From positions 124,001-188,000 of the forward strand of contig NZ_JAFBGL010000004.1 in the NCBI RefSeq assembly GCF_016811075.1: 64,000 nucleotides of DNA, given 5' to 3'. Below the pieces are notes generated by a model. That model was not told the DNA's origin. It ran no database searches and saw nothing but the letters and a program-made list of their open reading frames with translations. How positions within the stretch are numbered: position 1 is the stretch's first letter; every line of letters starts with the position of its first letter. The translations under genes were made by a program, and so were the position numbers. Origin of the DNA: Oceaniferula flava. Lineage in GTDB: Bacteria > Verrucomicrobiota > Verrucomicrobiia > Verrucomicrobiales > Akkermansiaceae. Shown piece after piece: positions 54,400 through 63,527 of the stretch.

Positions 54400-55656
54400 C
54401 TATCGAGTTAAGTGGAGATTGCCGCTCGTTGTGTAGTAGGTGATGCCATCAGTATCTGGATTATGATGTAAAATATAGCCGCTGTTTCGTCCGGTGGAAT
54501 ACAGTGGAAAATCATCATCGATCCCCATTCTCAATTGAAACCAAACATCGTAGCCTGAATCCGTGAAGCCTGTGTAGAACACTTTCCTAGCTCCATAACC
54601 GTCTTGCTCAAGATGATCCACAGTGAACGCGGCAGAACCTGTATTATTAACAACCACCGTGCCACCATCGTCGGATGTGAAGTAAAATGCAAACGTCCCA
54701 TAACCATCAATCACCAGGCTTAACGTTTGCCCATTTAATGAACGAGGCCAGAGGTAACTCTCCAGTGGATATGTCACTTGCGAGGCGAGAAAGAACAGCT
54801 TGTCCTTATCAGCTGCGACCTCGGAAATATCCAGTGAGCTCTCGGCCGTGTCATCCAGGTCGAGGTAGATGTCGGCATAGTCTTCCCAGGTTTCCAAATC
54901 TTCACTGCGGGTAATGCGGGTCACGGATCCAGTCGGCTGCGCAGCGCCCATGGTCACGGATGCCCCCTGATGATCGAAACTCAGCGGCAAGGCGGTGACG
55001 ACCGGTAATCCCTGCGCGTGCTCATCAAAGTTTTCTGCCGAGCTACCCACCCGACGAATGGTGATCGAGTTGATCACCACATCGACGAGAGGTTGATCGG
55101 TGGAGGGATCGGTCTCCACGGTATTGATGGCATTGCAAACTTCTCTCCCCACACCGGTGTATGAGGCGCCATCGTCCGGCGCATCGTAGAAGACCACTTC
55201 ACCAAAAACCGTGTGCACATCATCGAGCCCAGATTGGGTCGCAGCCGTGATGAAAAATTGGGAACCGTTGGTGTTCGGGCCGGAGTTGGCCATGGACACA
55301 ATGTATGGCCCCGTGTGCGACAGGCTACTGAACTCGTCCTTGAAGGTATAGCCTGGGCCATCGGTGCCATCGCCGCTGCGTGAACCGGTCTGGCTCATGA
55401 AGCCGGAGATCACCCGGTGGAAGGTGACTCCATCGTAGTAGGGTTCCTGTTTCACCTGGCCACTTGCCTCATCCACCCACGGCGCGCTGCCCTCGGCGAG
55501 TCGGATGAAGTTGGCCACCGTTTGCGGCGCTTTGGTGTATTCCAGCTTGATGGAGAAGTTTCCCATGCTGGTGCTCACATCGGCGTAGATTTGTGCGTGC
55601 AAGGATGCCAGGCACGAAATGGCCAACAAGCAGGCCGCAACCATGATTTTTTTCAT
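54400..55656 (-). CDS. Exported cyclophilin-type peptidyl-prolyl isomerase with C-terminal beta modules
   Basis: 418 residues from the ATG at 55656, giving a signal peptide (about 1-21, L-H-A). The cyclophilin domain (about 22-205) has F-H-R-V-I-S-G-F-M-S-Q-T-G, G-P-Y-I-V-S-M-A-N-S-G-P-N-T-N-G-S-Q-F-F-I-T and V-H-T-V-F-G-E-V, all active-site blocks. A beta module with R-I-T-R-S-E-D-L-E-T-W follows (about 245-300), then a second unique domain to the end. It folds exported proteins. It is cotranscribed with the ModF-like gene. Confidence 0.88.
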   Translation of the reverse strand: MKKIMVAACLLAISCLASLHAQIYADVSTSMGNFSIKLEYTKAPQTVANFIRLAEGSAPWVDEASGQVKQEPYYDGVTFHRVISGFMSQTGSRSGDGTDGPGYTFKDEFSSLSHTGPYIVSMANSGPNTNGSQFFITAATQSGLDDVHTVFGEVVFYDAPDDGASYTGVGREVCNAINTVETDPSTDQPLVDVVINSITIRRVGSSAENFDEHAQGLPVVTALPLSFDHQGASVTMGAAQPTGSVTRITRSEDLETWEDYADIYLDLDDTAESSLDISEVAADKDKLFFLASQVTYPLESYLWPRSLNGQTLSLVIDGYGTFAFYFTSDDGGTVVVNNTGSAAFTVDHLEQDGYGARKVFYTGFTDSGYDVWFQLRMGIDDDFPLYSTGRNSGYILHHNPDTDGITYYTTSGNLHLTR

Positions 55657-55721
55657 CGCGCAAAGTGATGCCCGATCCCCTCTTGGCTTGCAATCCATAA
55701 TTTCCCCAGCAAGGCTCAGCC

Positions 55722-56486
55722 ATGCCTCCACGCAGCGGAACTCCTGAGCCAGCCACCGGCTACGCCCTCTTTGATCTCGATCAAACCTTGATCCCCTGGG
55801 ACACCCAGCTGCTGTTCTGTAACTTCGTGCTCAAGCGGATGCCGTGGCGTCGTTTCTATTTGCTCATCCTGATTCCCTTTTTACCGCTGACCAAAATCCT
55901 CGGTGCCGGAGGCATGAAGCGGGTGTTTTTGAACTACCTCTGGGGCATGGATCGCGCGACGCTGGAGCAGCTCGGTGAGGAATTTGTCGAGGAAATCTTC
56001 CCCGCGGCCTTCTATCCGGAAATGCTGGAGGTGGTGAAGCGGGAGCAAGCCAGTGGCCGACTGATGGTGCTCAGCTCCGCCAGCCCTGACATCTGGGTGA
56101 AACCGATCGCTCGCAAGTTAGGCTTCGACCATTGCTTTGGCACCGAGCTGGAAATTGACGGCAGGGTGAAGCTCTTCCCGGACCTTCACGGAGGCAACAA
56201 CAAGGGCGCGAACAAGCTGGTGAAAATGCGCGCCATTCTTCCTCGCGGGTATGACCCTGCGGCAGGGCAAGCACTTCCTAACAGCCATGGATTTTCCGAC
56301 AGCCACGCCGATCTCCCAATGCTCTGCATCTGCGAAAACGCCAGTATGGTGAACCCCACTGACAAACTGCACCAAGTGGGCAAACAACGTCACTGGGAGC
56401 TCCACACTCCGCCGCGTCCCACCCGTGGCAAGCGTCAGTTTGCCATCGCCTGCCTGCGCCAGGCTCTCGGGATTTACTCTGCCTAA
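55722..56486 (+). CDS. HAD-superfamily subfamily IB phosphatase
   Basis: 254 residues. Motif I is A-L-F-D-L-D-Q-T-L-I (Asp18 nucleophile, Asp20), motif II S-S-A-S, motif III with G-F-S-D-S-H-A-D-L-P-M-L. The helical cap between them (about 35-110) includes a hydrophobic stretch Y-L-L-I-L-I-P-F-L-P-L near 47, which could touch the membrane. The pattern fits the phosphoserine-phosphatase-like/HAD-IB group that includes phospholipid phosphatases such as PgpC. Actual substrate unknown. It is divergent from the cyclophilin gene. Confidence 0.83.
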   Translation: MPPRSGTPEPATGYALFDLDQTLIPWDTQLLFCNFVLKRMPWRRFYLLILIPFLPLTKILGAGGMKRVFLNYLWGMDRATLEQLGEEFVEEIFPAAFYPEMLEVVKREQASGRLMVLSSASPDIWVKPIARKLGFDHCFGTELEIDGRVKLFPDLHGGNNKGANKLVKMRAILPRGYDPAAGQALPNSHGFSDSHADLPMLCICENASMVNPTDKLHQVGKQRHWELHTPPRPTRGKRQFAIACLRQALGIYSA

Positions 56487-56569
56487 GTGGAAGGAGGGCC
56501 CCTTGACGTGGCACAATTGTCACCGAGAAAAGAAGGATTTTGCCGAGATGTCAGCGTTAGTGCTGGCTC

Positions 56570-57787
56570 ATGGAATACCTATCTCGTTCTACCATCCTGC
56601 CATTGGCGCTGTCTGCCACTGCCATCCTTTCACAATGCGGCCCGTCGCAATTAAAAAGCGGTCCCGCTACCCCTGAAATCGCCAGCCAGCACGTCACCAA
56701 GCTGCGCACCTACGATAGCCCGGGGAGATCCTCGGAAATCATTTCGTATGCCAAGCACCACGGCCTGCTCCTCGCCACCAACTCCGTGGCAGAGGAAATC
56801 CAGGTCATGCGCCTACCCAACCCTGGAGCGGCCAACCCACAACCCTTGGACATGGATGCCTCCAGTCCCGGCATCCAGGGCATCCAACTCGGTGGCGAGC
56901 CCACCAGCGTCTCCGCCCACCCCACTCAGCCTTACGCGCTGTCAGCCGTCAATGGCGAGCAAGGGCGCCTGGTTGTCATCGATCTCAACGCCGCAGCCCG
57001 CGGCCAGCAGAAGGTGGTGATTGATCAAAAAATCGGCATCCAGCTCGATAGCATCGGCGTGGCACCGAACGGACGCTGGGTCGTGGTCGCCGATGAGGCC
57101 GAGGGCGATGGCAGCACTCCGGGTAACATCCTGGTGGCCCCCATCTCTGGAAACCTAGGCAATGGCAAGTCACTGGCATTCCGCAAGGTGCCAGGATTGG
57201 CCGCAGCACTGGGTCGGCCCGCAGGTCGCGTCGAACCTGAGTTCATCGCCATCGATCCTACATCACGGTTCGCAGCGGTGAGCTGCCAGGAGGACAATGC
57301 CATCGCACTGGTTCGACTCAGCAACTCGCCATCGCTCGGCGGCGTCATTCGTCTGCCACGAAATGCCCAACCGGATGGAGTTCATCTGATTTCCCACGGT
57401 AGCCAGACCATCCTCGCCATTGCGGAAGAGGGCACCGACAGCGCTTCCTTTTACCAAGTCAGTGCTAACAACCTCAGCCAGCCAAAGTTGTTAGCCCGGG
57501 TCAACATCCGCAGTCTTGGCGGCATGGGCACACGCAGTGATCCGGAAGGCGTCGCCCTGTTCCGTCAGGGAGGTCACCTCTACTGCGCCATCGGCATCGA
57601 GCGCGCCAACCGCGTGGTCATCATGAACCTCGACCAGCCAACAGCTCCCGTAAAAGAGGCCATCGTCTCCGTGGGAAGCCGTCCTGAAGATGTCATCGCC
57701 ATCCGCACTGGCAGCACCACCACCGTGCTATCCGCCGATGAAGGTAAACCAGGCCGTGGCGAAATCAGCTTTATCCGCGTGCAATAA
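56570..57787 (+). CDS. Exported beta-propeller protein, choice-of-anchor-like
   Basis: 405 residues. The N-terminus has a hydrophobic stretch and L-S-Q-C, which resembles a lipobox but with an unusual Gln before the cysteine. The body repeats V-S-A-H-P-T-Q-P-Y-A-L-S-A-V, V-A-P-N-G-R-W-V-V-V-A-D-E-A and S-D-P-E-G-V-A-L, typical of LVIVD/YVTN-like or choice-of-anchor propellers in envelope proteins. I cannot assign a function. It ends just before the dyads preceding the first porin. Confidence 0.65.
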   Translation: MEYLSRSTILPLALSATAILSQCGPSQLKSGPATPEIASQHVTKLRTYDSPGRSSEIISYAKHHGLLLATNSVAEEIQVMRLPNPGAANPQPLDMDASSPGIQGIQLGGEPTSVSAHPTQPYALSAVNGEQGRLVVIDLNAAARGQQKVVIDQKIGIQLDSIGVAPNGRWVVVADEAEGDGSTPGNILVAPISGNLGNGKSLAFRKVPGLAAALGRPAGRVEPEFIAIDPTSRFAAVSCQEDNAIALVRLSNSPSLGGVIRLPRNAQPDGVHLISHGSQTILAIAEEGTDSASFYQVSANNLSQPKLLARVNIRSLGGMGTRSDPEGVALFRQGGHLYCAIGIERANRVVIMNLDQPTAPVKEAIVSVGSRPEDVIAIRTGSTTTVLSADEGKPGRGEISFIRVQ

Positions 57788-57808
57788 ATACGATTCACAT
57801 TTCTGACC

Positions 57809-57823
57809 ATTGTGTCACACAAT
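57809..57823. promoter_or_regulatory. 15-bp perfect palindrome upstream of the first porin gene
   Basis: ATTGTGT and ACACAAT flank a central C. It lies 108 bp before the porin start and 20 bp (centre to centre) from a second dyad. No T-run follows, so it is more likely an operator than a terminator. Confidence 0.4.
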
Positions 57824-57828
57824 AAAGA

Positions 57829-57843
57829 ACGATCAATGATCGT
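57829..57843. promoter_or_regulatory. Second palindrome upstream of the first porin gene
   Basis: ACGATCA and TGATCGT flank a central A, a perfect 15-bp dyad. Two helical turns separate its centre from that of the previous palindrome, which suits cooperative binding. The half-site ACGATCA also occurs in the dyad before the YHYH gene. Confidence 0.4.
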
Positions 57844-57930
57844 CGGCGCTGCTATACCCCCTCCGCGTCGGACAACCACACAACAACCGGAAGTCCACCA
57901 CACCCTACAAACTACAATCAGACAAAAACT

Positions 57931-59151
57931 ATGATTAAGAACAATCAAATCGCATCAGCACTTCTCGGTGCCACTGCTCTTACCGGCACAGCCATCGCTG
58001 GCGAAGTTATGGCTCCCCCTGCAGCACCTGCTCCTAACAACGGCAGCTGGTGTGATGGTTTCTCCACCGTCGGCAAGTTCTACGAAGACAAAAATGCTCC
58101 GTTCATCCAGAGCCTGAAATTCTTCGGTCGTGTCCAACTTCAAGGCGCTTACATCAACGGTGACGACGTCGATGGTGAAAGTTTCAGCGACACTCTGGAC
58201 GAAGTGCGTCGTCTCCGCTTCGGCGCCGAGATGAAGTTCCTCAACGGCTTCAAGCTGAAAGGTAACGTCAACCTCATCGACGACGGTGTGCGTGATGGTG
58301 AAGGACGCGAGTATTCCTACCAAGACTGGGATCAGCTCAAGCTTTCCTACACCCTCAAGGACTTCGCTGGTTTCGATGAAGTGAGCCTCACTTACGGTCG
58401 TCACAAAGTGAAGGTCGGTCACGAGTCCCACACATCTTCCAAGAAGATCAAAACAGTGGAACGTTCCGCACTTTCCAACAAGATCTACGACGGTCGTTAC
58501 ACCGGTATCTCCGTGGATGCTGAGCGCGGCATCTGGGCAGGAACCATCGGTTACTTCAGCCTCGACGAGAGCGACGCCCTCGGCAGCCTGGACAACCACG
58601 GCTCCGCTTGGTACTTGAGCTCCTCCTTCGATCTGGGTGGCAGCAACCTGCTTTTCGACTTCTTCTACAACAACGACGCCGATGATTCTGGCGACGATGA
58701 AATTGGTGTGGGTTACGAGTGGGTGGCATCCGCAGCCTACGAAACTCAGCTCGCCAACTGGAACCTGATGGTCAACGTGGCCTACGGTGACAACGGCAGC
58801 AGCGACTATGTAAAAGAAGAGCGCTCCGGCAAGTTCTGGGGTGTGGTCGTCATGCCTTCCACCTACCTCATCGAAGACAAGCTCGAGTTTGTCGCTCGTT
58901 ACTCCTACATGGGATCTGACGAAGAAGAAGGTGTGCGCACCAACAGCCGCTACTTCCGCGCCGACGTGCTTGATCACGATGTCGACGGTGGTCGTGGTGA
59001 TTCCCACCACAGCATCTACGCTGGCCTGAACTGGTATCTCTGCGGACACAACTCCAAGATCATGGTCGGTGCTGAGTATGAAACACTCGACGCCCCTGAA
59101 GGTGATGCAGATGCCACCACACTGTGGGCTGCTTACCGCATGTATTTCTAA
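57931..59151 (+). CDS. Outer-membrane porin, OprO/OprP-like
   Basis: 406 residues with a signal peptide (about 1-23, A-I-A-G). The mature part is beta-strand rich, acidic, with alternating aromatic residues, and ends Y-R-M-Y-F, an aromatic C-terminus recognised by the BAM complex. T-S-S-K-K-I-K-T-V-E-R-S-A-L and C-G-H-N-S-K-I-M-V-G-A-E-Y are shared with the next gene. In Pseudomonas OprO/P are phosphate/polyphosphate-selective; selectivity here is unknown. Two palindromes upstream suggest regulation. A strong terminator follows. Confidence 0.85.
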   Translation: MIKNNQIASALLGATALTGTAIAGEVMAPPAAPAPNNGSWCDGFSTVGKFYEDKNAPFIQSLKFFGRVQLQGAYINGDDVDGESFSDTLDEVRRLRFGAEMKFLNGFKLKGNVNLIDDGVRDGEGREYSYQDWDQLKLSYTLKDFAGFDEVSLTYGRHKVKVGHESHTSSKKIKTVERSALSNKIYDGRYTGISVDAERGIWAGTIGYFSLDESDALGSLDNHGSAWYLSSSFDLGGSNLLFDFFYNNDADDSGDDEIGVGYEWVASAAYETQLANWNLMVNVAYGDNGSSDYVKEERSGKFWGVVVMPSTYLIEDKLEFVARYSYMGSDEEEGVRTNSRYFRADVLDHDVDGGRGDSHHSIYAGLNWYLCGHNSKIMVGAEYETLDAPEGDADATTLWAAYRMYF

Positions 59152-59197
59152 TCATTGAGGGGTTCATCCCCTTTCTGGTTTATCTGGTAAACTAAGG

Positions 59198-59230
59198 GAG
59201 GTGCGGTCGTGAGACCGCACCTCTTTTTTT
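59198..59230 (+). terminator. Rho-independent terminator between the two porin genes
   Basis: Perfect 11-bp arms (59198-59208 and 59213-59223) around a GTGA tetraloop, followed by seven T. It ends the first porin transcript, so the second porin probably has its own promoter in the 80 bp that follow. Confidence 0.96.
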
Positions 59231-59312
59231 GTCCTTTCGAGCATCTGGCGGATCTGCTATTTCCCCAAACACCTTGCGGGCATTTTTCCCTGCAAACCAA
59301 CCAGATAAAACC

Positions 59313-60584
59313 ATGAAAAAAGTAACCAATGTTGCGTCACGCGCTGCCCTCGCAGGCTCCGCCGTCGCCCTTGCTATCTCTACGGCCAGCGCCGGAGAAC
59401 CCGCCTTGCCCCCCGTCACTCCACCCGCCAGCAACGGCGATTTTTGCAGCTGGCTGACTTCCAAGCCGGGCACTATTTACAAGAACAGCGACAACCCCAT
59501 CATCCAAGAAGTGGGTATTTTTGGTCGGATGCAGTATCAACAAGCTTGGATCGACGGCGATGCCGGTGGTCAGGATTTCTGGTACGACAGTGAAGGCGAA
59601 TTCCGTCGCCTCCGCCTCGGCGCCCGCGTCAAGTTCCTGGAGTACTTCCACCTCTGGGCCAATGCGGACATGGAGCAGGACACCCGCCCGTCCGGTGGTG
59701 ATCTCGACATCGAATACGCCGACATTTACGAAGCCCAACTGCTGTTCAACGCGCAAAAGGCCTTCGGCATGAGCGGCTTTGACAAGTTCGAACTCGGTGT
59801 CGGTAAAGCCGAAATCAAGCTCAGCGATGAGGTCGCCACTTCTTCGAAGAAGATCAAGACCATCGAACGCTCCGCCATCGCCAACAAAGTCTTCCCTCAG
59901 CCCAACCTCACCGGCGCCTGGATGAATGCGGAAGCTGGAAAATTCAGCTACTACTTCGGTGTCTTCAGCACCGAGTCCAGCACCGAGATTGCCGACTGGG
60001 ACGTCGGCACGCTGTACCACGGTCGTCTGGGTTATGACCTCACCGAGAGCACTCCTTTCGAGAGCGCCGAAGCGATCCTCGCCCTGGCCTATGTCGATCA
60101 CGACAGCAACAATGCCGACGACGATCTGGTCAGCTTCGATTGGGTGGCCTCCGCCATTTTCAGAGCCGAACAAGGCCGGGGAGCATTCAACGCTAACCTC
60201 ATCTTCGGTGAAAACCGCGACATGGGCAACAGCGCCCGCGACGGAAACTTCTGGGGTGCCGTGCTGATGCCGTCTTACTGGATTGTGGACGATCGCGTGG
60301 AAGCCGTGTTCCGCTACCAGTATCAGCATGCCAGCAAATCCGAAGGCATCCGCCTGAACAGCCGCTATGTGCGCAACGCCGGTGACGCCCGCCAGGAAGA
60401 CATCGCCTCCCTGCGCAACGGTCGTGGCGACGAGCACCACAGCCTCTACCTCGGCCTGAACTACTACTTCTGCGGCCACAACTCCAAGCTCATGGCGGGC
60501 GTGGAGTGGGAGGACCTCGATTCCGATGGTGAAGACATCTACGAAGGCTTCACTTACGGCCTGGCCTACCGGATGTTCTTCTAA
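59313..60584 (+). CDS. Outer-membrane porin, paralogue of the preceding gene
   Basis: 423 residues from the ATG at 59313; the frame extends upstream across the terminator, so that part is not coding. Signal peptide about 1-26. It is a paralogue of the first porin: T-S-S-K-K-I-K-T-I-E-R-S-A-I and F-C-G-H-N-S-K-L-M-A-G-V-E-W recur, as does the aromatic end Y-R-M-F-F. Two adjacent copies with separate transcription suggest differently regulated or differently selective pores. It converges with queG, overlapping by 4 bp. Confidence 0.85.
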   Translation: MKKVTNVASRAALAGSAVALAISTASAGEPALPPVTPPASNGDFCSWLTSKPGTIYKNSDNPIIQEVGIFGRMQYQQAWIDGDAGGQDFWYDSEGEFRRLRLGARVKFLEYFHLWANADMEQDTRPSGGDLDIEYADIYEAQLLFNAQKAFGMSGFDKFELGVGKAEIKLSDEVATSSKKIKTIERSAIANKVFPQPNLTGAWMNAEAGKFSYYFGVFSTESSTEIADWDVGTLYHGRLGYDLTESTPFESAEAILALAYVDHDSNNADDDLVSFDWVASAIFRAEQGRGAFNANLIFGENRDMGNSARDGNFWGAVLMPSYWIVDDRVEAVFRYQYQHASKSEGIRLNSRYVRNAGDARQEDIASLRNGRGDEHHSLYLGLNYYFCGHNSKLMAGVEWEDLDSDGEDIYEGFTYGLAYRMFF

Positions 60585-61615
60585 TCGCTCATCCTCGCCT
60601 TGATCTCCGCCACCGCCCACGCGGCGTGTTCCGAGATCAGGGCATCTTCATCACCTGCCGAGCGCTCTAACGCCGGCAGGTCTTTTTGTGTCCCGACGTT
60701 GCCCAGAGCGACACAGACATTGCGGAGAAATCGGCTCCGTTTGATCCGCTTGATCGGCGATTTGGCGAACAGGGAGCGGAAGGCGTCGTCGTCGAGCTCG
60801 AGGAAATCACGGAGCTGCTTTTGAAAGACCGACTGCCGAGCGTGGAATTTCGTCTCCCGGCTCACCTTGGCAAAGCGGTTCCACGGGCAGACATCGAGAC
60901 AGGTGTCACAGCCGTAAATCCGATCCCCGATTTGCTTCCTGAACTCCAGGGGGATCGACCCGTGATACTCGATAGTGAGGTAGGAAATGCAGCGGCGAGC
61001 ATCCACCCGATGGGGCTCGGTGATGGCATTGGTTGGGCAGCCGTCGATGCAACGCGTGCACTTGCCACAGTGATCGCCGAAGGCTTGGTCCGGCGGCAGG
61101 TCGAGGGTGGTGATCAGCTCGGCGAGGAAAAACCAGGTGCCCATCTCCTTGTGGATTTGCACGCAGGACTTGCCACTCCAGCCGAGGCCCGAGTCGGTAG
61201 CGAAGTCGCGCTCTAACACAGGGCCGGTGTCGGTGTAAAAACGCTGCACGCCGCCCATTTCCTCCAGCGCGTGGTTCAGATCCCTCAGCTTGGCATCAAT
61301 GATGTCGTGGTAGTCCTCATTCCAGGCATATCGCGCAATGCGGTAATCGACGTCCGGGTTCTCCTCCCCGGGGAAATAGTTCAGCGCCAGACTGATCACC
61401 GAGCAGGCACCCGGCACCACTTCCGTGGGATTGACGCGACGCTGGATGTTTTTTTCCATCCAGCCCATCTCGCCGGCACAGCCGTCTGCCACCCACTGCT
61501 TGTAGGCCTCGGCGTGGGTTGCCTCGCGCGCGCGGGACACCCGACAATCGTCAAAACCCAACTCCCGCGCGATGCGTGATAGATTCGTTTTGGCGATCTG
61601 CGGATCCAGACTCAT
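60581..61615 (-). CDS. queG: Epoxyqueuosine reductase QueG
   Basis: 344 residues from the ATG at 61615; the longer frame to 61888 is not typical. It reduces epoxyqueuosine to queuosine in tRNA, using a cobalamin and two [4Fe-4S] clusters. C-G-K-C-T-R-C-I-D-G-C-P-T and C-D-T-C-L-D-V-C-P-W-N are the cluster motifs, and D-T-G-P-V-L-E-R-D with G-L-G-W-S-G-K are the N-terminal conserved parts. The C-terminal HEAT-like repeat is present. Its ATG overlaps the stop of the TMEM220-like gene by 4 bp. Confidence 0.96.
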   Translation of the reverse strand: MSLDPQIAKTNLSRIARELGFDDCRVSRAREATHAEAYKQWVADGCAGEMGWMEKNIQRRVNPTEVVPGACSVISLALNYFPGEENPDVDYRIARYAWNEDYHDIIDAKLRDLNHALEEMGGVQRFYTDTGPVLERDFATDSGLGWSGKSCVQIHKEMGTWFFLAELITTLDLPPDQAFGDHCGKCTRCIDGCPTNAITEPHRVDARRCISYLTIEYHGSIPLEFRKQIGDRIYGCDTCLDVCPWNRFAKVSRETKFHARQSVFQKQLRDFLELDDDAFRSLFAKSPIKRIKRSRFLRNVCVALGNVGTQKDLPALERSAGDEDALISEHAAWAVAEIKARMSD

Positions 61616-61977
61616 AACTCGGCGCTTTTCTTCGCGGGTGCCTTCCTGCCCCAAGCGAGCACAATCATCCACAGGGTAACGAACAGAAGCCCCCCGGTTT
61701 CGTTGCCGGATGGGTTGTCTGGGTTGTAGAGAATCTTGTGGCTCCAGTCGACCCCCTGCACCCGAATCACAGCGGCGGAAACGGCGGCGACCGCCATGGC
61801 GATGTAGACAATCACCGGCAGGCGGCGGAAGAAGCTCGCTAGGGAAATCAATGCACAGACGGCATAAGCAGCCACCCAGAGATACCACTTCTCAGTGTGA
61901 TACTGGTCCAGATCATTCAACTGCCAGTAGGTGAACAGGGCGAACACAACGGTCATGAGGAGACACACATAGCGCAT
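61612..61977 (-). CDS. Small membrane protein, TMEM220-like
   Basis: 121 residues from the ATG at 61977. Three or four hydrophobic segments, the first with F-A-L-F-T-Y-W-Q-L-N-D-L-D-Q, close to the W/V-Q-x-N-D-P-D pattern of the transmembrane family 220 (TMEM220). A short periplasmic or loop segment (about 80-95) and a basic tail follow. The role of this family in bacteria is unknown. It is translationally coupled to queG downstream. Confidence 0.7.
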   Translation of the reverse strand: MRYVCLLMTVVFALFTYWQLNDLDQYHTEKWYLWVAAYAVCALISLASFFRRLPVIVYIAMAVAAVSAAVIRVQGVDWSHKILYNPDNPSGNETGGLLFVTLWMIVLAWGRKAPAKKSAEL

Positions 61978-62156
61978 GAAACAAGGATGCACGCTGGCGC
62001 GAAAATGTCCAGTGACGGGGTGCCTGACAGACGTGATTCTCGAGCTGGCCACCGCGACTTTCACCGACAACAGGTCGGTAATCTGGCTATTTTTCGCCCC
62101 CTTCTACGTGTTTTCACACTTTGCTTTTCTCGAAGCATGCAGGAGGATGCTCGAGC

Positions 62157-63485
62157 ATGTTTGAAACCGACCAGCCTCTCACCATTGCCACCTGTGGCTG
62201 TGGATCGCGCGCTCGCACCTACTCCAGTATCGCTACGACATTGGGCAATCGCTACTCCGTGGTGGCTGGGGCTGACCCCATCCCCGAGCGCCGGGAGGCG
62301 ATGCGCAACATTTCCAACAACCCGGATTTCCGAAGCTTCAACAGCGCCGACGAGCTGCTTGCGGAAGACCGACTGTCCGACGTGATCATCATCGCCACCC
62401 AGGACGGATACCACTTCGAACCGGCGAAGAAAGCGCTGGAAAAAGGATACCACCTGCTGCTGGAAAAACCAGCTGCCCAGACGCTGGATCAGACCCTTGA
62501 GCTGGCGCGACTCGCTAAGAAATACGATCGTAAGATCCTGCTTTGCTTCGTGCTGCGCTACACTCCTTTCTATTCCAAAGTTCACGAGGTCATCAGCTCA
62601 GGAGAGCTCGGTGAAATCATCTCCATCCATGCCAATGAGGGCGTGGAAGCCTGGCACCAGACCCACTCATTTGTCCGCGGTCATTGGGGGAAAACCAGTG
62701 AGTGCACACCGATGATCATCGCCAAGTGTAGCCACGATACAGATTACCTCGCCTGGCTGATGGGCAGTCGTTGCAAGGCCGTCAGCTCATTCGGCAGACT
62801 CTCACATTTCACCGCCGAGAACGCACCCGCCGGTGCGATCGACCGATGTGTCTCCGGTTGCCCGCATGCCGCCCCCCAAGGAGGCAACTGCATGTATGAC
62901 GCCCACCACTACATCGGCAAACACAAGCGCTGGTTAGACATGGTCTACCCCCACCCTACGGAACGCAGTGACGAAGAGGTGTTAGAATGGTTGAAGACCT
63001 CCCAATGGGGACGCTGCGCATGGCGCTGCGACAACGATGCCGTGGACCACCAGGTGGTCAATATGGACTTTGAAAATGGTGCCACCGCCAGCCTGACCAT
63101 GACGGCTTTTGATCTGGGAAGATCCATCGAAGTCTTCGGAACCAAAGGCGTCCTGCGTGGCGGACACTCGATGAAAGAGGCCACCGACGTCGATATCACC
63201 GTGCGCAATCACGCCACCGGAGTCACTGAGAACATCGTGTTGGAAAACGACATCGCCGATGGTTACAAGGGCCACGGAGGTGGCGACTACGGACTGGTGA
63301 ATGCCATGGACACGATCTTCCGCGGCAGCGGTCCGGACAGCACACTGATCGAGAACTCCATCGAAGGCGTCCTGATCGGGTTTGCCGCCGAAGAATCGCG
63401 CGTGAACGGTGGCCAACTGATCCCCATTACCCACCGGGTGGAAGCTCCCAACCCAGAGCCAGAACCAGAACCGACACTCGTCTGA
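62157..63485 (+). CDS. Gfo/Idh/MocA-family oxidoreductase
   Basis: 442 residues from the ATG at 62157, one of the few genes here with a clear Shine-Dalgarno (AGGAGG ten bases upstream). The N-terminal Rossmann fold binds NAD(P) (A-T-C-G-C-G-S-R) and the E-K-P motif (L-L-L-E-K-P-A) is present. The C-terminal domain carries an insert with C-V-S-G-C-P-H and a later cysteine (about 225-245), giving a possible metal site not usual in this family. It would act on a sugar or cyclitol. The C-terminus ends in an E-P repeat. Confidence 0.85.
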   Translation: MFETDQPLTIATCGCGSRARTYSSIATTLGNRYSVVAGADPIPERREAMRNISNNPDFRSFNSADELLAEDRLSDVIIIATQDGYHFEPAKKALEKGYHLLLEKPAAQTLDQTLELARLAKKYDRKILLCFVLRYTPFYSKVHEVISSGELGEIISIHANEGVEAWHQTHSFVRGHWGKTSECTPMIIAKCSHDTDYLAWLMGSRCKAVSSFGRLSHFTAENAPAGAIDRCVSGCPHAAPQGGNCMYDAHHYIGKHKRWLDMVYPHPTERSDEEVLEWLKTSQWGRCAWRCDNDAVDHQVVNMDFENGATASLTMTAFDLGRSIEVFGTKGVLRGGHSMKEATDVDITVRNHATGVTENIVLENDIADGYKGHGGGDYGLVNAMDTIFRGSGPDSTLIENSIEGVLIGFAAEESRVNGGQLIPITHRVEAPNPEPEPEPTLV

Positions 63486-63527
63486 TCCATCGCTCCAAAG
63501 CCGGAGCACGCCGCAATGATCAGGCAG

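Noticed and set aside
59229-59312. Upstream extension of the second porin
   Set aside because: It begins inside the terminator T-run; the signal peptide starts at 59313.
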